This document shows, in pieces, positions 23,224 through 31,807 of a DNA stretch of 64,000 nucleotides (its first letter is position 1; each line of letters opens with the position of its first letter). The translations under genes and the position numbers were made by a program. The stretch is taken from NCBI RefSeq assembly GCF_035270045.1, contig NZ_DATFIP010000059.1:74712-138711 (forward strand), given 5' to 3'. The notes below the pieces were generated by a model. The model ran no database searches and was not told where the DNA came from. It worked only from the letters and a program-made list of their open reading frames with translations. The stretch is from Salibaculum sp035270045 (GTDB lineage Bacteria > Pseudomonadota > Alphaproteobacteria > Rhodobacterales > Rhodobacteraceae).

Positions 23224-25295
23224 CCGGACAGATTCTTCTCGACCCGCTGATCCCGCTGCCAATGATCTACGCACTGGCAGGACTGGCCCTGCTCGGGCTG
23301 GCACTGGCCATCTGGCGGCGGCTGGCCGGCTGGGTTCTGCGGACGCTGGCCGCGCTGGTGCTGCTGGCCGCCATCGCCAACCCGTCGCTGCAAAGCGAAG
23401 AGCGCGCGGCGCTTTCGGATATCGTCATCGCGGTCGTGGACGAGTCCGCCAGCCAGCGCATCGCAGACCGCCCGGAACAGATACAGGCCGCACTTGACAA
23501 CCTGCGCGCGGAGGTTGCCACCCGCGCCAACACCGAGCTACGGGTCGTCGCACTGGGCGACGGCGAGGGCGACCGGGGCACGCAACTGATGACCGCCCTG
23601 TCCGAGGCGCTGGCCGAGGAACCGCGCAACCGCGTTGCCGGGATGGTGCTGATCACCGACGGCCGCGCCCACGACATCACCAACGCTCCGCTTGACCTGC
23701 CCGCACCGCTGCACGCGCTGTTGACCGGGCAGGCGGACGACTGGGACCGTCGCTTGGTCGTGCGCAACGCCCCGAGCTTTGCCATCCTGGGCGAACCCGT
23801 CACCCTGACCCTGCGGATCGAGGATCAGGGTGCAGCACCGGACGCCGGCCTTGTCGACCTGACAATCGCGGTGGACGGCGGCGAACCGATGGAATTCGAA
23901 GTGCCGGTCAACGAGGACATCGAGCTGCCGGTGGACATCCCGCATGGTGGCATGAACGTGCTGCAATTCGCCACGCCCGAGGCCGAGGGCGAACTGACCG
24001 ACCGCAACAATGCCTCTGTGGTGCAGATCAATGGTGTGCGTGACAGGCTTCGGGTGCTGCTGGTTTCGGGCGAGCCGCACCCGGGTGAACGCACCTGGCG
24101 CAACCTGCTCAAGTCGGATTCCGCGGTGGACCTGGTGCATTTCACGATTCTCAGGCCACCGGAAAAACAGGATGGCGTGCCGGTCAACGAGCTGTCCCTT
24201 ATCGCCTTTCCCACGCGCGAACTGTTCCTGGAAAAGGTCGACGAATTCGACCTCATCATCTTCGACCGATACCAGCGGCGCGGTATCCTGCCCTCGGCCT
24301 ATCTCGACAACGTGTCCAACTACGTGCGCGAGGGCGGCGCGGTTCTGATCGCGGCCGGGCCGGATTATGCCAGCGCGGACTCGCTTTATCGTTCGCCCCT
24401 GGGTGCGGTGCTGCCGGGCGCGCCCACCGCCGGGGTCTACGAACAGGGCTTCCGCCCCACCCTGACCGAGTTGGGCGAGCGTCATCCCGTGACAGAGGGC
24501 CTGACCGATTTCGCCACTGCCGCCGAGAACGAGGACGGCACCCCGGGCTGGGGCAGGTGGTTCCGTCATATCGAGGTGACGCCGACCCCCGGCGCCACCA
24601 CGGTGATGAACGGGGTAAACAACCAGCCCCTGCTGATGCTGGAACGGGTTGGCGAGGGACGCGTGGCGCTCATGGCCTCGGACCATGCCTGGCTATGGAA
24701 CCGCGGCTTCGAGGGCGGTGGCCCGCAGCTTGAATTGCTGCGCAGGCTTGCCCACTGGATGATGAAGGAACCCGAACTCGAGGAAGAAGCGCTCTGGGTC
24801 GAGCCCACCGGCCAGACCATGCGGATCATCCGCCGGACCCTGGGCGAGGACGTGGGCCCGGTGACGATCACCCATCCCGATGGAACGGAAACGGTTGTGG
24901 AGTTGGACCGGATCAACCCCGGCAGATTCGAAACGCGCTGGGAGGCGCCGGAGATCGGCCTCTACCGCCTGACCGATGACGACGAAGAGGCGGTTATCGC
25001 CCTCGGCCCCGCCGCGCCGCGCGAATTCGAGGAAACCATCGCCAGCGTCGAGGTCCTCGCCCCGGTCATCGACCGCGTGAACGGCGGGGCGCCACGCCTT
25101 TCCGAAGGTCTGCCCGATCTGCGCGAGGTGCGCGCGGGCCGCCCGGCCTCGGGCAATGGCTGGATCGGGATCACCCCGCGCGGCGCATACCGTACCGCCG
25201 ATATCAGCGTCTCGCCAATATTGCCGGCTTGGGCCTTTCTGCTGATCGCTGCGGCGCTGATCGTCGGCGGCTGGTTGCGCGAAGGGCGGCGTTAG
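23220..25295 (+). CDS. membrane-anchored vWA/amidotransferase-like protein of MoxR operon
   Basis: A 691-residue protein with two N-terminal helices (about 14-30 and 38-54), a segment with vWA-like start (DIVIAVVDESASQRI) and a glutamine amidotransferase-like region (about 275-500: RVLLVSGEPHPGERTWRNLL, YVREGGAVLIAAGPDYA), then an Ig-like part and a C-terminal helix (about 672-688) with a basic tail. The ATG overlaps the preceding stop (ATGA). It resembles the DUF4159 protein in overall plan, so both may form a membrane complex served by the MoxR ATPase. The stop overlaps the stop of the convergent next gene. Confidence 0.8.
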   Translation: MTGQILLDPLIPLPMIYALAGLALLGLALAIWRRLAGWVLRTLAALVLLAAIANPSLQSEERAALSDIVIAVVDESASQRIADRPEQIQAALDNLRAEVATRANTELRVVALGDGEGDRGTQLMTALSEALAEEPRNRVAGMVLITDGRAHDITNAPLDLPAPLHALLTGQADDWDRRLVVRNAPSFAILGEPVTLTLRIEDQGAAPDAGLVDLTIAVDGGEPMEFEVPVNEDIELPVDIPHGGMNVLQFATPEAEGELTDRNNASVVQINGVRDRLRVLLVSGEPHPGERTWRNLLKSDSAVDLVHFTILRPPEKQDGVPVNELSLIAFPTRELFLEKVDEFDLIIFDRYQRRGILPSAYLDNVSNYVREGGAVLIAAGPDYASADSLYRSPLGAVLPGAPTAGVYEQGFRPTLTELGERHPVTEGLTDFATAAENEDGTPGWGRWFRHIEVTPTPGATTVMNGVNNQPLLMLERVGEGRVALMASDHAWLWNRGFEGGGPQLELLRRLAHWMMKEPELEEEALWVEPTGQTMRIIRRTLGEDVGPVTITHPDGTETVVELDRINPGRFETRWEAPEIGLYRLTDDDEEAVIALGPAAPREFEETIASVEVLAPVIDRVNGGAPRLSEGLPDLREVRAGRPASGNGWIGITPRGAYRTADISVSPILPAWAFLLIAAALIVGGWLREGRR

Positions 25296-25639
25296 CGAAG
25301 GGTGAAAGCGACCCGGTCCGCGTTCCAGCCATCCACCGAGCACCGTGCACGGATATGGACCATTCTGGCGCCCGTCGGCACCTCGACGCCCGACAAAGAC
25401 CGGGTAAAGGGCTGCTCGGCAACATGGGGATGCGCGAGGCCCCGCACACCAAGGATCGTGCCGTCGGCGGCCTCGACCCGCCAGCCGTTGGCGTAGTGAT
25501 CCCAGCCCGTGTCCGGATGGGCGATGGTGACGCTGAAACGCCAGCCATCACCCGCCAGTCGCGCGGAAGAATCGCTGATCTCCGGCGGATCGGCCAAAGC
25601 TGGACCGGCGGCGAACAGGCAGAGGGTCAAGTATCTCAT
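25292..25639 (-). CDS. small secreted protein
   Basis: A 115-residue protein with a signal peptide ending near ALA-DPPEI (cleavage about residue 16). The mature part, about 100 residues, has alternating beta-type segments (GDGWRFSVTIAHPDTGWDHYANGWRV, VHIRARCSVDGWNADRVAFTL) that suggest a small beta-sandwich in the periplasm. The single cysteine lies near the C-terminus. Its stop overlaps that of the convergent MoxR-operon gene by four bases. I do not recognise a named family. Confidence 0.7.
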   Translation of the reverse strand: MRYLTLCLFAAGPALADPPEISDSSARLAGDGWRFSVTIAHPDTGWDHYANGWRVEAADGTILGVRGLAHPHVAEQPFTRSLSGVEVPTGARMVHIRARCSVDGWNADRVAFTLR

Positions 25640-25680
25640 GGCGGGATGGTATCAGACCCGCGGCGCAAAACGTCTTCACA

Positions 25681-26376
25681 TCACCGCGACAGGATCTGCC
25701 GCGGAACCGAGGCGAATTCACGACTCCAGACCACCCAGATCGCGAAGACCGCCGCGATCAGCAGGGGCACCGGCCCCATCAGCCAGGCCACCGCGCCCAG
25801 CGCAAAGTACATGGCCCGCAGGCCACGATTGAAATTGATCGCTGCGCGAATGTTCAAGTCGGCCGCCCGCCGGACAAGGCTCGGCACGGCTGCATCCTCG
25901 GGGTCATTCGGCATCGCCCCCATGAGCACGGCGCAATAGCCGAAGACACGGTTCGACCAGACAAACCGCAGGAACGCCTGCACGAGAAACAATGCCACGA
26001 GCACCAGCTTGAGTTGCCACAGAACCTTGGGCGCGGCCTCTTCGTAGAGCTTGTTCGCAAGACCGGTCAGGGGATCGACATTTCCGATGAGGGCCAGGAC
26101 ACCCCCGATTGCCAGAAGGCAACTGGAGGCGAAGAACGTCGTGCTCTGGCGTAGATTGGACAGGATCTGGCTGTCGAAGATCCGGTTGTCACGCTCGGCA
26201 AAGCGCTGCATCCAGGCCAGCCGATGATCTGCCATGAGAACCGTGACGGAAGGGCGCGTCTTCGAAGGATGCTCGATCCAAAAACCGACGATCCAGGCCC
26301 CGCCGACGAGAACAAGCACGCCGCCGATGTCCACAAGCGAAAGCAATGGCGCGAGATCTGCGAAGATTGCCGGCAT
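25681..26376 (-). CDS. DUF599 family membrane protein
   Basis: A 231-residue inner-membrane protein with four predicted helices (about 12-32, 78-98, 125-145, 195-220). The family's charged stretch RLAWMQRFAERDNRIFDSQILSNLRQSTTFFAS lies between helices one and two and is diagnostic of DUF599; a second conserved block is DLNIRAAINFNRGLRAMYFALG. The ATG at 26376 overlaps the stop of the upstream gene by one base. No function is known. Confidence 0.85.
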   Translation of the reverse strand: MPAIFADLAPLLSLVDIGGVLVLVGGAWIVGFWIEHPSKTRPSVTVLMADHRLAWMQRFAERDNRIFDSQILSNLRQSTTFFASSCLLAIGGVLALIGNVDPLTGLANKLYEEAAPKVLWQLKLVLVALFLVQAFLRFVWSNRVFGYCAVLMGAMPNDPEDAAVPSLVRRAADLNIRAAINFNRGLRAMYFALGAVAWLMGPVPLLIAAVFAIWVVWSREFASVPRQILSR

Positions 26377-26786
26377 CAGAACGGCTTGAACACGACCAGG
26401 TAGAGCACGACCAGAGTGCCCAGGACGCTCACCTCGTTGAAGACGCGAAGGTAGAAATCGCTTTCCTCGAACCGGCCTTGCTTGGCTCTGGCCACCAGCC
26501 GCCCGGTCCAGCCGTAGTGAACGGCCAGCAGCGCGACCAGTGCCAGCTTGGCCCAGACCCAGCCCTGCCAGTTCCAGTAAAAGGCCAGGATTACGCCCGT
26601 GATCACCGCCAGCACGCCCAGGCCCAGCGAAAAGCGGTAGACCCTGAAGGTCAGGTCGCCCGCCGGGCCAAACTCGCCCGTCGCGGCGTATTCGCGCTTC
26701 CAGTAGATCAACCCGCGAGGTGCAACGAATATGCCCGCCATCCAGCCCATGACGCACAGCAGGTGTATAACCTTGATCCAATCCAT
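26376..26786 (-). CDS. HemJ/CopD-like four-helix membrane protein
   Basis: A 136-residue membrane protein with helices at about 5-25, 53-73, 79-97 and 115-134. It opens with the HemJ-type pattern WIKVIHLLCVMGWMAGIFVAPR (His8) and has WVWAKLALVALLAVHYGWTGRL, comparable to the conserved Lys/Arg region of protoporphyrinogen oxidase HemJ. It is somewhat shorter and more divergent than true HemJ, so a CopD-type relative is possible. It shares a transcript with DUF599 and is divergent from glcD. Confidence 0.6.
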   Translation of the reverse strand: MDWIKVIHLLCVMGWMAGIFVAPRGLIYWKREYAATGEFGPAGDLTFRVYRFSLGLGVLAVITGVILAFYWNWQGWVWAKLALVALLAVHYGWTGRLVARAKQGRFEESDFYLRVFNEVSVLGTLVVLYLVVFKPF

Positions 26787-26855
26787 GCGCCCTTGATGCC
26801 GCCCCTTGCCGCGGCCCGCAAGCCAAAGCCCGCGGGACTTGTGGTGAATCCATTT

Positions 26856-26876
26856 TTGGTATAGAAACCTTACCAA
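26856..26876. promoter_or_regulatory. candidate GlcC-type operator at the glcD promoter
   Basis: A 21-bp dyad with arms TTGGTA and TACCAA (TTGGT-N11-ACCAA) ends 21 bases before the glcD ATG. It overlaps a possible -10 (TATAGA, 26860-26865) whose partner -35 may be TTGTGG (26839-26844). The same arms and the same spacing occur at 43363-43383 in front of the GlcC-like regulator gene, which makes this its likely target site. Confidence 0.6.
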
Positions 26877-26897
26877 TTAAACGAAGGAACGAAGATT

Positions 26898-28337
26898 ATG
26901 GAAATGCCGGAGCCTGACGCAGATGTCGTGTCACGAAAGGGCCATTTGGTCGAACGGCTGCAAAACGCGCTGCCCCCTGGTGCCGTGATCCACGACACGA
27001 CCGAGCTGCGCGCCTATGAATGTGACGCCCTGACCGCCTATACCTGCCCGCCGCTTTGCGCCGTGCTGCCCACCAGCACCGAGGAGGTCGCGGCCGTTCT
27101 CAGGATCTGCCATGACGAGGGCGTACCGGTCGTTCCCCGCGGGGCGGGCACCTCGCTGGCCGGGGGGGCGCTGGCCACCGCGGATGCGGTCATGCTGGGC
27201 ACCGCCCGCCTGAACGCGGTGATCGAAACCAACTACGACGACCGCTACATCCGCGTGCAATCCGGGCGCACGAACCTGTCTGTCACCGGCGCGGTCGAGG
27301 AACGGGGTTTCTTCTACGCGCCCGATCCCTCCAGCCAACTGGCCTGCGCCATAGCGGGCAACATCGCGATGAACTCCGGCGGGGCGCATTGCCTGAAGTA
27401 CGGGGTCACGACCAACAACCTGCTGGGCGTGACCATGGTGCTGGTGGACGGCACCGTGACCGAAATCGGCGGCGCGCACCTCGATGCGGGCGGCCTGGAC
27501 CTGCTTGGCCTGATATGCGGATCGGAAGGGCAGCTTGGCGTCGTGACCGAGGCCACCCTGCGCATCCTTCACAAGCCTGAAGGCGCGCGCCCGGTCCTCA
27601 TGGGCTATGACAGTTCCGAGGTGGCCGGCCAGGTGGTCAACGACATCATCAAGGCCGGCGTCCTGCCCGTGGCGATCGAGTTCATGGACCGCCCCTGCAT
27701 CGAGGCGACCGAGGCTTTCGCCAAGGCCGGTTATCCGATGTGCGAGGCATTGCTGATCGTCGAGGTCGAAGGCTCGGACGCCGAAATCGACGAACAACTG
27801 GGCCTGATAATGCAGATCGCCGCCCGGCATGATCCGGTGGAGCTGCGCGAGGCGAAGGACGCCGACGAGGCCGGGCGCATCTGGCTGGGGCGCAAATCGG
27901 CCTTCGGCGCGATGGGGCAGATCAACGATTACATGTGCCTGGACGGAACGATCCCGGTCAGCGAGCTCCCTTTCGTGCTGCGCCGGATCGCCGAACTGGC
28001 GCAGGAGTACGGCCTGGCCGTGGCCAATGTCTTTCACGCGGGCGACGGCAACATGCATCCGCTGATCCTCTACAACGCCAACACCCCTGGCGAGCAGGAG
28101 AAATGCGAAGCACTGGGCGCCGATATCCTGCGGCTCTGCGTCGAGGTGGGCGGCTGCCTGACCGGAGAACACGGCGTCGGCATCGAGAAACGAGACCTCA
28201 TGCTGGTGCAATACGGTCCGGACGATCTGGACGCGCAGATGGCCGTCAAGGACGTCTTCGACCCGGCCTGGCTGCTCAACGCAGCCAAGGTCTTCCCGCT
28301 GGCGGCCAGCAAATCCCACCGTATCGCAGCCGAATAA
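26898..28337 (+). CDS. glcD: glycolate oxidase FAD subunit GlcD
   Basis: A 479-residue FAD-linked oxidase that oxidises glycolate to glyoxylate as part of the membrane-associated GlcDEF complex. The FAD-binding PCMH fold is visible at about 45-225 (VPVVPRGAGTSLAGGAL, GNIAMNSGGAHCLKYGVTTNNLLGV, LICGSEGQLGVVTEATLRI). The C-terminal half has the vanillyl-alcohol oxidase type pattern HAGDGNMHPLIL and GEHGVGIEKR. The ATG at 26898 is preceded by AAGGAACGAAG. glcE and glcF follow in the same operon. Confidence 0.96.
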   Translation: MEMPEPDADVVSRKGHLVERLQNALPPGAVIHDTTELRAYECDALTAYTCPPLCAVLPTSTEEVAAVLRICHDEGVPVVPRGAGTSLAGGALATADAVMLGTARLNAVIETNYDDRYIRVQSGRTNLSVTGAVEERGFFYAPDPSSQLACAIAGNIAMNSGGAHCLKYGVTTNNLLGVTMVLVDGTVTEIGGAHLDAGGLDLLGLICGSEGQLGVVTEATLRILHKPEGARPVLMGYDSSEVAGQVVNDIIKAGVLPVAIEFMDRPCIEATEAFAKAGYPMCEALLIVEVEGSDAEIDEQLGLIMQIAARHDPVELREAKDADEAGRIWLGRKSAFGAMGQINDYMCLDGTIPVSELPFVLRRIAELAQEYGLAVANVFHAGDGNMHPLILYNANTPGEQEKCEALGADILRLCVEVGGCLTGEHGVGIEKRDLMLVQYGPDDLDAQMAVKDVFDPAWLLNAAKVFPLAASKSHRIAAE

Positions 28338-28361
28338 CACCAGCAGGAAAGCCCCGAGCAG

Positions 28362-29477
28362 ATGATGAGCCCCATAAGCGAATACGAGCTGGCCGAGGCC
28401 CTGGCCGGTGCGCATGGCCCGCTGCGCATACGTGGCGGCGGCACCCGGACCTTGGATGTTGATGGGGGCGACACCCTTTCGACCGGGCAGATGACAGGAA
28501 TTACCCTGCACGAACCCGGCGCGCTGACCCTAGTAGCGAAGGCAGGCACGCCTGTCTCCGACATCCGCGCGGCCCTGCGCGCCGAAAACCAGCGCCTCGC
28601 ATTCGAACCCATGGATCACCGCCCGCTGCTGGGCACCACTGGCGCACCCACAATCGGCGGCGTGGTCGCGGGCAATGTCAGCGGTCCGCGCCGTATCGCC
28701 GTTGGCGCGGCGCGGGATTTCATGCTCGGCGTGCGCTTCGTGGACGGAACGGGCCGTATCCTCAAGAACGGCGGGCGGGTGATGAAGAACGTCACCGGCT
28801 ACGACCTTGTGCGCCTTCTGACTGGCAGCCACGGCACCCTGGGCGTGCTTTCCGAGGTTTCGCTCAAGGTCCTGCCGGATGTGGATGCGGCGGCAACGCT
28901 CCTGCTCTCGGGCCTGTCCGACACACAAGCGGTCAAGGCATTGTCTGCAGGGTTGGGCTCGCCCTTCGAGATCACCGGCGCGGCCCATGATCCCGAGGCC
29001 GGCGAGACCCGCCTGCGCATCGAAGGCTTCGCCAATTCGGTCACTTACCGTGCCGGGCGTCTGCGCGACCTGCTCGCCCCCTTCGGCCGGGCCGAGGTGC
29101 AGGAGGGCAAGGCCGGGACCGCCGAGACCTGGGCCGCGATCCGCGATGTTACCGATTTCGCGGACCGGGCAGGCGATGTCTGGCGGCTGTCGGTCAAACC
29201 CTCGGATGCGCCCGCTCTGGTCGCGCGGTCCGGCGCAGAAACCGTCCGTTACGACTGGGGCGGCGGGCTGGTCTGGCTTCTAATGCCCGAAGGCGTCGAC
29301 CTGCGCGCCAACCTGGGCCCCTTCAAGGGACATGCGACCCTCATCCGCGCGGACGAAGAGACCCGCCGTGCCCTGCCCGCCTTTCAACCGGAAAACCCGG
29401 TGCTTGCCAGGCTTACAGCGGAGCTGCGGGCGAAATTCGACCCGCGCGGCGTCCTCAACCCGGGGGTCATGGCCTGA
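28362..29477 (+). CDS. glcE: glycolate oxidase subunit GlcE
   Basis: A 371-residue, shorter FAD-binding paralogue of GlcD. It keeps the N-terminal flavin-binding fold (IRGGGTRTLD, ALTLVAKAGTPVSDI, GAPTIGGVVAGNVSGPRRIAVGAARD, KNVTGYDLVRLLTGSHGTLGVLSEVSLKVLP) but lacks the full C-terminal catalytic half, as known for GlcE. Two ATGs occur in tandem (28362 and 28365); the weak ribosome binding site does not separate them. The gene is 24 bases after glcD, and its stop overlaps the glcF start. Confidence 0.95.
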   Translation: MMSPISEYELAEALAGAHGPLRIRGGGTRTLDVDGGDTLSTGQMTGITLHEPGALTLVAKAGTPVSDIRAALRAENQRLAFEPMDHRPLLGTTGAPTIGGVVAGNVSGPRRIAVGAARDFMLGVRFVDGTGRILKNGGRVMKNVTGYDLVRLLTGSHGTLGVLSEVSLKVLPDVDAAATLLLSGLSDTQAVKALSAGLGSPFEITGAAHDPEAGETRLRIEGFANSVTYRAGRLRDLLAPFGRAEVQEGKAGTAETWAAIRDVTDFADRAGDVWRLSVKPSDAPALVARSGAETVRYDWGGGLVWLLMPEGVDLRANLGPFKGHATLIRADEETRRALPAFQPENPVLARLTAELRAKFDPRGVLNPGVMA

Positions 29478-30790
29478 TGCAGACGAATTTTTCCGCCGAG
29501 CAACTGCAAGACCCTGGCACGGCACGCGCCAACGAGATCCTGCGCGCCTGCGTGCATTGCGGGTTCTGCACCGCGACATGCCCTACCTACCAGGTGCTGG
29601 GCGATGAGCTGGACAGCCCCCGCGGCCGCATATACCTCATGAAGGACATGCTGGAGAACGAGCGGGTCCCGGACGAAAAGACCGTCACCCACATCGATCG
29701 TTGCCTGTCATGTCTGGCCTGCATGACGACCTGCCCTTCGGGCGTGCATTACATGCACCTGGTCGATCATGCGCGCGACTACATCGAACGGCATTACGAC
29801 CGGCCATGGTCTGACCGGGCGCTACGCTGGATCCTGTCGAAAATCCTGCCCTACCCGATGCGGTTCCGGCTGGCGCTTCTGGGAGCCAGGATCGGGCGGC
29901 CCTTCGCGCGGCTCATGCCGGACGCGCGCCTGCGCGCCATGCTGGAGATGGCGCCCAGACAGATACCCCCGGTCAGCCGCAACGATGATCCGCAGACATT
30001 CGCGCCCGAGGCCCCTCGGAAAAAACGCGTCGCGCTGATGACCGGCTGCGCCCAACGTGCTCTGAACACCGATATCAACGACGCCACCATCCGGCTTTTG
30101 ACCCGGCTCGGCTGCGAGGTGGTGGTGGCTGAAGGTGCGGGCTGCTGTGGGGCCCTGACCCATCACATGGGCAAGACCGGCGAGAGCCATGCGACGGCGG
30201 CAAAGAACATCCGCGCCTGGGTGGCCGAGATGGATGGAAAGGGTCTGGACGCGATCGTCATCAACACCAGCGGTTGCGGCACCACGGTCAAGGATTATGG
30301 CCACATGTTTCGTGGCGAGCCCTTGGCGGAGGATGCCGCACGGGTCAGCGCGATCGCCCGCGATGTCAGCGAGGTCTTGATGGAACTGGACCTGCCCGAG
30401 GGCGCCCCCAAGGACCTGACCGTCGCCTATCACGCCGCCTGTTCGCTGCAGCACGGCCAGCAGATCAAGACCCACCCCAAGGACCTACTGAAACGGGCAG
30501 GGTTTTCGATTGTCGAACCGGCGGACGCACATCTGTGCTGCGGCAGCGCGGGCACCTACAACCTGATGCAGCCCGCAATTTCCAAGCAGCTCAAGGACCG
30601 CAAGGTGCAGACCCTTGAGGCGGCGACGCCCGACGTGATCGCGGCTGGCAACATCGGCTGCATGATGCAGATCGGCGGCGGCACGGATGTGCCCGTCGTG
30701 CATACGGCAGAATTGCTGGATTGGGCGACCGGCGGGCCGAAGCCGCCGGCGATGCGGGCCGCGCAAACCGGCGTGCCGATCCTGCGCTAG
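29477..30790 (+). CDS. glcF: glycolate oxidase iron-sulfur subunit GlcF
   Basis: A 437-residue protein with two 4Fe-4S clusters, CVHCGFCTATCP (about 24-35) and CLSCLACMTTCP (about 76-87), followed by two cysteine-rich CCG domains (GAGCCGAL near 218 and LCCGSAG near 357). It passes electrons from the flavin subunits toward the quinone pool at the inner membrane. ATG 29477 overlaps the glcE stop (TGATG). The last gene of the operon; no terminator hairpin with a T-run follows. Confidence 0.96.
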   Translation: MQTNFSAEQLQDPGTARANEILRACVHCGFCTATCPTYQVLGDELDSPRGRIYLMKDMLENERVPDEKTVTHIDRCLSCLACMTTCPSGVHYMHLVDHARDYIERHYDRPWSDRALRWILSKILPYPMRFRLALLGARIGRPFARLMPDARLRAMLEMAPRQIPPVSRNDDPQTFAPEAPRKKRVALMTGCAQRALNTDINDATIRLLTRLGCEVVVAEGAGCCGALTHHMGKTGESHATAAKNIRAWVAEMDGKGLDAIVINTSGCGTTVKDYGHMFRGEPLAEDAARVSAIARDVSEVLMELDLPEGAPKDLTVAYHAACSLQHGQQIKTHPKDLLKRAGFSIVEPADAHLCCGSAGTYNLMQPAISKQLKDRKVQTLEAATPDVIAAGNIGCMMQIGGGTDVPVVHTAELLDWATGGPKPPAMRAAQTGVPILR

Positions 30791-30856
30791 GCGCCTTATT
30801 CTTGCCCAATGCTGGATTTAGGAGCGTTAGGGGTTAACGAACACAGGCCCCATTCA

Positions 30857-31681
30857 ATGCACAGACCTCTGCTAGCCCTTGTGCTGTCCCTACTGGCTGC
30901 GCTGATCCTGCCGGGCGCGACAGCCGCACAGGACGGCGAACTGCAACCGCTGTTGAACGGCGACGAGGCGCGCGGCTGGGAAGCGGTGGGCCGGGTCGAC
31001 ATGGCCGGTGGCGGGTTCTGCACAGGAACGCTGATCGCGCCCGACCAGGTGCTGACAGCCGCGCATTGCCTTTTCGACCGAGACACCGGGCGCGCGCTTG
31101 ATACCGCGGACCTGGAATTCCGCGCCGGCCTGCGCGAGGGCCGAGCAGAAGCCAGCCGCCGCTTGCGGCGGGCGGTTATCCATCCCGACTACGTATTCGC
31201 ACACTCGCCGTCCGCCGACCAGGTGACCAGCGACCTGGCGCTGCTGGAACTGGACCAGCCGATCCGCAGCACGCGGGTCCATCCCTTCCCCGTGTCCAGC
31301 AGCGTCAACCGCGGCACCAAGGTAGGGATCGTCTCCTACGCCAAGGGGCGGGCCGGGCATCCGTCGCTGCAGGAAATCTGCAACGTGCTGGGCACGGCGG
31401 GTCCGGCGCTGGTGATGGATTGCGCGGTGGATTTCGGCGCCTCAGGCTCGCCCATCTTCCGCGAAGAAGCCGGCGGGATGCGGCTGGTCTCGGTGGTCTC
31501 GTCGATGGCCGAGCTGGACGGCCGGCGCGTGGCCCTCGGGATGGACTTGGCCCGGCCCCTGGCGACGCTGCGCGCTGTGCTGGAGACCGACACCGAGGTC
31601 TTCGACACGGTCCCCGGCCAAGCGCGAGTGCTCGGCCCGGGCGAACGATCGGAGACAGGGGCGCTTTTCGTGCGGCCGTGA
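30857..31681 (+). CDS. secreted trypsin-like serine protease
   Basis: A 274-residue protein with a signal peptide (MHRPLLALVLSLLAALIL, cleavage after ATAA-Q about residue 24). The chymotrypsin-fold triad is present: His in LTAAHCLF (about 74), Asp in SDLALLEL (about 126) and Ser in GASGSPIF (about 197), the last a variant of GDSGGP. Two further cysteines (FCTGTL and EICNV/MDCAV) could form the usual disulfides. Probably a periplasmic or extracellular protease; the C-terminal 40 residues lie beyond the fold. An upstream in-frame ATG at 30809 would hide the signal and is rejected. Confidence 0.87.
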   Translation: MHRPLLALVLSLLAALILPGATAAQDGELQPLLNGDEARGWEAVGRVDMAGGGFCTGTLIAPDQVLTAAHCLFDRDTGRALDTADLEFRAGLREGRAEASRRLRRAVIHPDYVFAHSPSADQVTSDLALLELDQPIRSTRVHPFPVSSSVNRGTKVGIVSYAKGRAGHPSLQEICNVLGTAGPALVMDCAVDFGASGSPIFREEAGGMRLVSVVSSMAELDGRRVALGMDLARPLATLRAVLETDTEVFDTVPGQARVLGPGERSETGALFVRP

Positions 31682-31685
31682 GGGT

Positions 31686-31714
31686 CTTGAAACCCTGCAC
31701 CGACTCTCCCAAAT
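31686..31714 (+). promoter_or_regulatory. sigma32-like heat-shock promoter of the hsp20 gene
   Basis: CTTGAAA (31686-31692), then 15 bases, then CCCAAAT (31708-31714), close to the RpoH consensus CTTGAAA with CCCATNT. The expected start would give a leader of about 85 bases containing a TCCC-GTAA-GGGA hairpin and a CCGTATACGG palindrome before a perfect AAAGGAGG ribosome binding site at 31793-31800. The leader could be thermosensitive, but I see no clear pairing partner for the ribosome binding site. Confidence 0.6.
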
Positions 31715-31807
31715 CATTTTCTGCGAGGCGCCGTATACGGGCCCGCATTCGCGCCGGTCCCGTAAGGGAAGGCAGAGACCATAGGTATCGCTCAAAGGAG
31801 GATGACC

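Noticed and set aside
26931..28511. Long minus-strand open frame opposite glcD and the start of glcE
   Set aside because: Composition is shadow-like and the plus strand carries clear GlcD and GlcE motifs.
31715..31800. A ROSE-type RNA thermometer in the hsp20 leader
   Set aside because: Two hairpins are present, but none that I can draw clearly sequesters the AAAGGAGG ribosome binding site, so it is not annotated as one.
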